64,000 nucleotides of DNA from Diplolepis rosae (taxonomy: Eukaryota > Arthropoda > Insecta > Hymenoptera > Diplolepididae): positions 186,001 to 250,000 of the forward strand of contig JAPYXD010000412.1 in NCBI GenBank assembly GCA_030998225.1. Direction: 5' to 3'. The notes under the pieces are model-generated. The model made no database searches, had not been told where the DNA came from, and saw only the letters and a program-made list of their open reading frames with translations. This document shows positions 57,670-64,000 of the stretch, piece after piece; the first letter of the stretch is position 1; each line of letters starts with the position of its first letter. The position numbers were made by a program, and so were the translations under genes.

Positions 57670-58390
57670 ACATTCTCATCATGGATGAGAAGGTATTGGT
57701 TTTATGTGAAAAATGACTTTCGAAATTTTCATCAAATATTTACGTTTTGAGACCCCCTGAGTCAGAAAAAAGGGTTTTTACGAAAGCGTCTGTCTGTCTG
57801 TCTGTCCGTTTCTCTGTCTGTCTGTAGGTCGTGTGCGGCATAACTCTCGACAGAATTATCAGATTGAATTGAGCTTTGGTACACTTTATCGGAGCCGAAA
57901 AAGTAAGGACAAGTTCGTTAACCAGCCACATCCAATCAAAATTGAGGGATTGAGCACTACTTTTGTGTATTTGAAAATAATTTTTTAAAAAAATAAAAAA
58001 TTTCAATACTGGTTTTTGATAGTGCTCATAAATCTCTACAAATTATCCTGATAACATTTTTTGATTGAATAAAAATTAAAAAGGTTACAGCATATTCAAA
58101 TTCGAAAAAAGTCAATATCAAAATTCCATTTTCAAGTTAAATTATACGAGATACGAAAAAACGTTATGATACAATATTATTTTTTACATAAAGAACTACA
58201 AATTTGAATTGTAACATTTTTTCATAAGATGCATATTTTTCTTATTAATTTAAAAAAAAACCATTGAAAATCCAAAATTCAATTTTTTAACAATAATATG
58301 TGAAATACGAAAAAAACGTAAGAATACAAAGTTGTTCGTTTCAAAAAGATCTACAAATTATTTTTTTTCATTTTTATTGCGCACGTTACA
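57670..58390. repeat. dispersed repeat E, copy 2, plus tandem-repeat relatives
   Basis: 57670-58160 is the inverted match of 53060-53560 and includes gtctgtctgtctgtctg at 57788-57804. 58195-58370 is the inverted relative of the tandem array at 51200-51640. Both together suggest a larger inverted duplication around 51-58 kb. Confidence 0.7.
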
Positions 58391-58644
58391 CGTTCTTCCA
58401 GAACAAAGCATTTATCAAAAACAATTGAAAGCTTGAACCGTTGGGGAAAAATATTTGTAAATTCTCATAAATTCTCGAAGAGAACATTCATGAGAGAAAT
58501 TCTCAGTCATATTCCTGTGCTCCCAGACATATTCTCGGTCACATAAACTCTTTAGAACTCTAGGAATACCTGTGGTTCACAGACAGCTTTCACAGCTAAC
58601 TACGTTCTAGGTATATCTATATACATACATGCTATAGTGCGGTT

Positions 58645-58935
58645 CATGAAGACTAGATATAAGGAGACCAATCTCTTATGGCCGTACTTCACAAAACACG
58701 AAATGAAGTTCTGCCAAGTACTTAGTTAGGAAACTTCCCGATGAGGGCACGTGTGTTCCCTGAGTGCAAAATGGCGGTATCCACGGTTTATATAAGCATC
58801 GTGTATTAGACCTCGCCATTTTGCACCTAGGGAACACACATGCCCTCATCGGGAAGTTTTGTAACTATGTACTTGGCAGAACTTCATTTCGGGAATGGAT
58901 ATATGGAGATTGGTCTCCTTATATCTAGTCTCCAC
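58645..58935. repeat. 290-base hairpin
   Basis: Arms of about 115 bases: tagatataaggagaccaatct at 58648 and its complement at 58905-58928, and gaagttctgccaagtactta to gtgcaaaatggcg and complement. Loop of about 50 bases around 58793. The outer motif ataaggagaccaatctc is also at 44560 and 59095. Confidence 0.8.
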
Positions 58936-60990
58936 GGTGCGGTCATTCGGGCCCACTGATCTCTATAATACCTGTAATACCTATAATACCATGGCGGAAA
59001 AAGTGGTTAGCTATATATATCGTTCCCCCACTCTGACGCCCTGCACCGCATCTAGGTTTATAATATCTTTGACTCTACTAAGGAACCGCCACGAAGGAAT
59101 AATAAGGAGACCTATCTCCATGTAAGCGACTTGGCAGGAGCAACGGCACGGTAAGTGCCCGGCTTGTAAGTTGGAAGTAGTGGAAAGGAGTGCGCAAGTG
59201 CGCAGTTGTCCTCTTCTTACTCACGGGAAAATGTGCGAGTGAGACGAATTTGTCAAATTGATCTAAGCCAAAGTGGTTATGTTGATTGATTTTTTGATCA
59301 TTTGCAAGCGGCAGATATTTATTCAATTTAGTTTGAAAGCAAAAAAAAATGCATTCAATATAATAAATTTTTTTCTTAGCTATGTCAGAGATGAGGGGGG
59401 AGATTGCTCAACACGTGCATTCGATTTCGAGTGATTTTCCACAGCGCATTCTATGGAACTCTGCTTTTGCGAACTAAAATGAAAGGTCGATGCTGCTACT
59501 TGAGCGGTAAAACAGGGCTGCAGTTAAACAATCTGCTAATGTCGATAGAGTAGATCAGAGAAGGTAACTCTAATATAATAAAAAGCGAAATAAAAAATCG
59601 ATGTAGAAATTTTGAAAACTTTAAAAGATATATTCATTTATCTTAATTTTGAAAACGGAACAAATGCCTAATCTAAAATCTTTTTTGTATAATAATCTAT
59701 GCTTTCTTCATATACCAAAATTTGGAATTAAAAAAGTGATTTTCCAAAACAGAAACTTAGTGGAATTTTTTATTTCTCGATACACTTTTCGATACCCTTC
59801 CTTGGTCTCGTTTTGCAAAAAAATTTACGTGAAATATCGACAAAAATTAGGGAAATTTTTCCCTAGATTTTACATGAGCCCGAATGGGGAATATGAAAAA
59901 TTTGAAAATTTAAAAATACATAACATAGACAGAAGTGTTTAACATCCATAGGAAATATATGTTGAGAAATTTTCACAAAATGTAAATGAGATTATTCATT
60001 TTAAAAAAACCAAACACGTATTTTATCAGTGCAAGCATTGTTTGAATTTTTGAAATTTGCTTCGTAGAAATTCTGCCCCAAGAAGAATGCAAGGAAAAAT
60101 GTCAACAACATTCGTTGTAAGTTAAAAAATTTAATAAAAATTTATGTTCAATATGAGACCGAGGATATTGAAAAATGTTCAATTTCATTAGAGATATTAA
60201 TAATAGTAAACTAAAATCAATTCTGTTATTAAAAAAAAAATGTGTTTAAGTTCATTTCGTAAATATTATGTGTGTTTTAACGAATTTCAAACAACACCCG
60301 TCCTCATACTAGCAAATTGTAATTTAAAAATTAAAAATTATTCTTACTATACAGATAAAACTTACCCTGAATATCTAAATTCTTTATATTAATAAAATTT
60401 TAGAATAAAATAAAAATAATAAAATATAAATTCACGACGTACAATAATGCGATGTTTGGTGGAGGGAAACGGAAGGGTTTAAAATGATTAACTCATTGAA
60501 TCAAAGGATGGAAACAAAAGTAATATTTATTAAATAATTTTGATTCACCTAACAGACTCCCGCATTTGCCTGTGCTTCTGCATTACAAAATCTCTATACC
60601 TCACACTGCTTCAGCACAATCCGGCAGGGAAAAACCACGTTGTGGAAAAACCTCCGGAAGGAGTCTAACATAACAAATATCAAAAACTAAGACAAATTAA
60701 ATGAAATAAGATAATAAAATATAAAATAAATCAAAATATCGAACAGCATACTTAAAATTCCTTAAATGTTAACTAAGAATTTCGTAATTAAAAAAAATTG
60801 GTAACAAATTCGACTACGATTTTACATAGATTAGATAACCTACACATATTTCTACTTAGAAAATCAAAACCACATCTTTCCCCCTCGCATAAAATTAAAA
60901 AAAGACTTATTTTTCAACAGAAAATAGTTTTGCCGAATTTCAAGTTTTACATTCACTCTGTCATTTATACCAAATTTCTAATTGGAATAC
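58936..60990. other. non-coding, no recognised gene
   Basis: An open frame from 58895 to 59125 includes an ATG in good context (accATGGCGGAAAAAG at 58991) but no motif. 59370-59520 is inverted to 55500-55660. 60560-60670 is GC-richer and unexplained; it could hold an untranslated exon of the minus-strand gene. Confidence 0.4.
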
Positions 60991-61200
60991 TTTAGTCTAA
61001 AAATAAAGTTAAATTAAGCAAATAAATTTGAAAATTTAAGAATTCCAAGGTATAAAATTTCAAATAAAAGCAAAAATAACTTTTTACAATACTATTCAAA
61101 CTTTTACTATTTTGATAAGTAAACGCAAGATATTTTCCACACTTTTTAAAATAAATTTCTTGATTCCTTTCATCCTGAAGTTGCATAAGTTACATAGGAT

Positions 61201-62401
61201 CTAGCCAGACAGCTCTGAAAAAAATTTGACTAATTAACGTCCATTCCTATCAATATTTCTATTTTTAACGCATACATAGCTCTTACCTATGAAAAAAGTA
61301 GCATCTCTCTCGCAGTAGTTAAAGTGCGAAGCTTGGGGAAACCTACAATTAGAGTAATGACAGAATTATTTGCAGAATATTAATTTTTACTACACTAACT
61401 CAAATTCTAAATATGACTGAAATACCTGACAATACCGGAACACCAATGATATTTGACCGAAACACCCTCCTTCAATGAATTTTTCTCTCCTCTTTCTGCT
61501 TTTATTTATGAAACCGAAATGTAGTAAACCTTCAATCAAATGAATTTAAAAAAATTAAATATCGAATATTATTTTTAATGGTACTGAAATTGAATATAGA
61601 AGACGGCATTAAAATTCAACTACCTACCAGTATAATCGGAATATAAATTTTTCACAAGTTACTCTCCTTTGTCTCCTAAATTCGTTTGAACAACAGTGAT
61701 GACATCCTTTTGATCCTGCAAATAAAATTATATATTTTTCATTACTTTATTCACTGTGAGTAACTGCTCAATGTTGAATTTTACAAACTTATATATTAGA
61801 TATATTTACCTCCATGATAAGTGATATATTCTTTCCCTTATAATCGAAAAAAATTCCAGATTTTTCCATCGTGGATATGGACATTAATAACCTCATCTGT
61901 TATCAATTATAAATTACCAATTAGCAACTTTACAAAAAATAATATTTGTAGTTGGGTTTTATGACGAATAATATTTTATTATCTAACCTTCTAATTTTAA
62001 ATGAAGCCTCGATGAATAAAAAACCTTTTGCTATCAACATAGTTTATGACATCCAGAATTACCAATGACCTGAAAATAAAATTATTTATTGTTGATGATG
62101 ATTATTTTTATTAAAGAACATTGCCTGATATTGAATGCAATATATACTATTTTATTTATAAATGTCAAACATACCTCTATTAAACCAAAAATGCTTTATT
62201 TCCATTTTGAACTCCAACAAATTTCAATAATAGTGGGTGGGAACGTACATACTCTGTTATTACAAACAATAAATTAGAATTTTGTATTTATATGGAATAA
62301 AATATTATTTGACTTTACCAATGCCTTTTTGTGATTCAACCTGCGCTGTGCACAGACAGTTTGGAAGCTTGAACTGCACTTTGACAAATGATGTCTGAAT
62401 T
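61201..62401 (-). pseudogene. multi-exon host gene remnant, unidentified
   Basis: Seven blocks bounded by AG/GT on minus: 62401-62319, 62253-62175, 62069-61988, 61896-61810, 61715-61663, 61342-61287 and 61214 downward. Introns are 65-320 bases. One phase runs through all of them: FVKVQFKLPNCLCTAQVESQ, RSHPLLLKFVGVQNGNKAFL, then stops, LVILDVINYVDSKRFFIHRG, then stops, KSGIFFDYKGKNISLIMEDQ, KDVITVVQTNLGDKGE, FPQASHFNYCERDATFFI, ELSG and TAG at 61203-61201. Stops (TAA/TAG) occur at the ends of blocks 2 and 3. Another frame of the last block, LQDERNQEIYFKKCGKYLAF, also looks protein-like, suggesting a frameshift. I do not recognise the protein. Confidence 0.5.
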
Positions 62402-62490
62402 CTGAAAATTTAATAGAACTTATACTTCAGAAAACGTATAATTATCCTCAGATTGTTTAAAATGATTTGAAAATTTATTGTAAACTGAAG

Positions 62491-63680
62491 GTCCAGAACG
62501 AATAACTCGCTCAGCGCTCGAAAGTGCCAGAACTGTTCACCTGTGATCTCATATTCGCTTGAAATCTTAAAAGTCGCAAAATCAATTCTTTAAAAATATA
62601 GACATGTGCAGAATAACTAGATGGAATTTTTTTGTAGCTCAAGTTTTTCTGTCGTATGATGACTGAAATTTAAAAACTAAAAAATTTAAAACCTGATATT
62701 CAATAAGTTTTAAAATGAAAACCATCGTGTGTTGAATAAAATTTCAAATCGATTGAAATTTGGCACACACACTATGTACAGTCTATCTATGTACACAAAT
62801 TTTAAAAAAATCTACAAATTCCCTTTTTTTAATAATATTTAATTGCAAATTGAGGGCGGTGGGTAGTCATGTTACTTTAGTTTCGCAGAAAAAAGTATCG
62901 AAGAAACATTAGTTAAAAAAACTTTCTTCGTGACATTTGTTGACTGTTATATAAGAAAGCTTCTTGGTAAGTTTCAAACCAATGCAATGAAAACTGGTGG
63001 AAAAATGGATTTTGGAACGTAGCTCTCGACGCCAGTAACGATAGCTCCATGAGTACTAAGCATCATCGAACCAACGTATTTTCACTGTTATCGTTTTCCA
63101 CGGCTTTATTCTGCCTATGGAGCTATCGATACTGGCGTCGAGAGCTACGTTCCAAAATCCATATTTCCACCAGTTTTCATTGCATTGGTTTGAAACTTAC
63201 CAAGAAGCTTTCTTATATAACAGTCAACAAATGTCTCGAAGAAAGTTTTTTTAACTCTAAAGTTTCTTCGACACTTTTTTCGGCGAAACTAAAGTAACAT
63301 GATTACCCACCACCCTCAATTTGCAATTAAATATTATTAAAAAAAGGGAATTTGCAGATTTTTTTTTTAATTTGTGTACATAGATAGACTGTACATAGTG
63401 TGTGTGCCAAATTTCAATCGATTTGAAATTTTATTCAACACACGATGGTTTTCATTTTAAAACTTATTGAATATCAGGTTTTAAATTTTTTAGTTTTTAA
63501 ATTTCAGTCATCATACGACAAAAAAACTTGAGATACAAAAAAATTTCATCTAAGTTATTCTGCACATGTCTATATTTTTAAAGAATTGACTTTGCGACTT
63601 TTAAGATTTCAAGCGAATATGAGATCAGAGGTGAACAGTTCTGGCACGTTCGAGCGCAGAGCGAGTTATTCGTTCCGGAT
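62491..63680. mobile_element. 1.2-kb palindrome, ~560-base arms, 67-base loop
   Basis: 62491-63048 returns inverted at 63116-63680: ends ccagaacgaataactcgctc and gagcgagttattcgttccgg, centre actggcgtcgagagctacg pairs. Arms look over 95 percent identical by eye. No ORF of interest and no sure target duplication. It lies in the intron upstream of block 1 of the host gene remnant. Confidence 0.9.
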
Positions 63681-63686
63681 CCTCGA

Positions 63687-64000
63687 TTGAAAAGGAACTC
63701 AAAGTATTTATAAAGTTGAAGTAAAAGTGTTATAGCGTAATTGAAGATCAGGATTTTTCTTTCTCATTACCAAATTCAGTTTACAGTACAATATATATAT
63801 ATGTGAAAATAAATTCTGCAAAATTAGGGTGTCTACTCAAATTGAGAAAAAAATGACTTGACAATTCCAGGTTTCCAGGTATCATCTCTACATTGTTTCA
63901 GGAATAGAAATCTATTCACAGTACTATGATTTTTCTGTTATAAAAGCAGTTCAACTTAGAAAACCTTATTAAATGTACATTTTTTGAGTTTGCAAGCACT
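63687..64000. other. non-coding to the window edge
   Basis: AT-rich with a short (TA) run near 63790. No exon with confident borders was seen on either strand. Confidence 0.4.

Noticed and set aside
58991..59125. ORF starting with a good Kozak ATG (MAEKVVSYIY...)
   Set aside because: Short, no recognisable motif, no splice support, and next to a duplicated hairpin motif.

Overview
This window is eukaryotic, AT-rich and made mostly of transposable elements. Mariner and Tc1 relatives, THAP-DDE/YqaJ transposons, Penelope-like retroelements, a P-type transposase, TTAA-flanked elements and a GC-rich LINE tail occur side by side, and introns are short with GT-AG borders. This suggests an insect, with Hymenoptera a plausible but unproven guess. 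No bacterial operon, CRISPR array, rRNA or intact tRNA was seen.

Host genes. Two pieces of host gene lie on the minus strand. (1) Two short exons, 44389-44444 and 3645-3731, join in phase 0 and read like the N-terminus of importin-4. If they belong together, nearly everything from 3732 to 44388 is one intron of about 40.7 kb filled with transposons. (2) At 61201-62401 seven exon-like blocks with good splice sites keep one phase across six introns but carry stop codons in three blocks. I treat this as a decaying or mis-modelled host gene whose upstream part lies beyond a 1.2-kb palindrome.

Layout. 1-664: 3' part of a mariner. 709-1974: two TTAA-flanked elements sharing the middle TTAA. 2460-2940 and 3985-4375: degenerate tandem repeats. 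4690-5610: mariner wreckage. 6350-10994: a PHIS/ISL2EU-like transposon with a SWIM/YqaJ gene (+) and a THAP-DDE transposase (-) facing each other, interrupted by a LINE 3' end. 11860-13500: a decayed arthropod repeat-associated gene. 14062-15200: a second DDE transposase relic, followed by a 2-kb foldback. 18780-21616 and 31236-33535: an inverted pair of Penelope-like elements, each carrying the same foldback. 21734-26224: a second, deleted PHIS element interrupted by a TA-flanked foldback and a TTAA element. 26408-31233: mariner pieces and a composite direct/inverted repeat. 33863-34840: another Penelope RT. 35830-36862: two abutting mariner fragments. 36986-39633: a Tc1 nested in another Tc1/mariner-superfamily element. 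39718-41004: a near-complete mariner with one in-frame TGA. 43570-44079: TTAA element. 45382-48099: a large inverted duplication of the 3' part of a P-type transposon. 49309-50064: a solo LTR with a 4-bp target duplication. 50065-60990: nested hairpins, TTAA elements and inverted repeats. 62491-63680: a large palindrome.

How it fits together. None of the element genes looks fully intact. The features most worth following are the giant importin intron, the two-gene PHIS elements, the nested and abutting insertions that fix an order of events, and the unusual number of foldback structures. Coordinates of repeat edges were read by eye and may be off by a few bases. Family names rest on motif recall, not on a database search.
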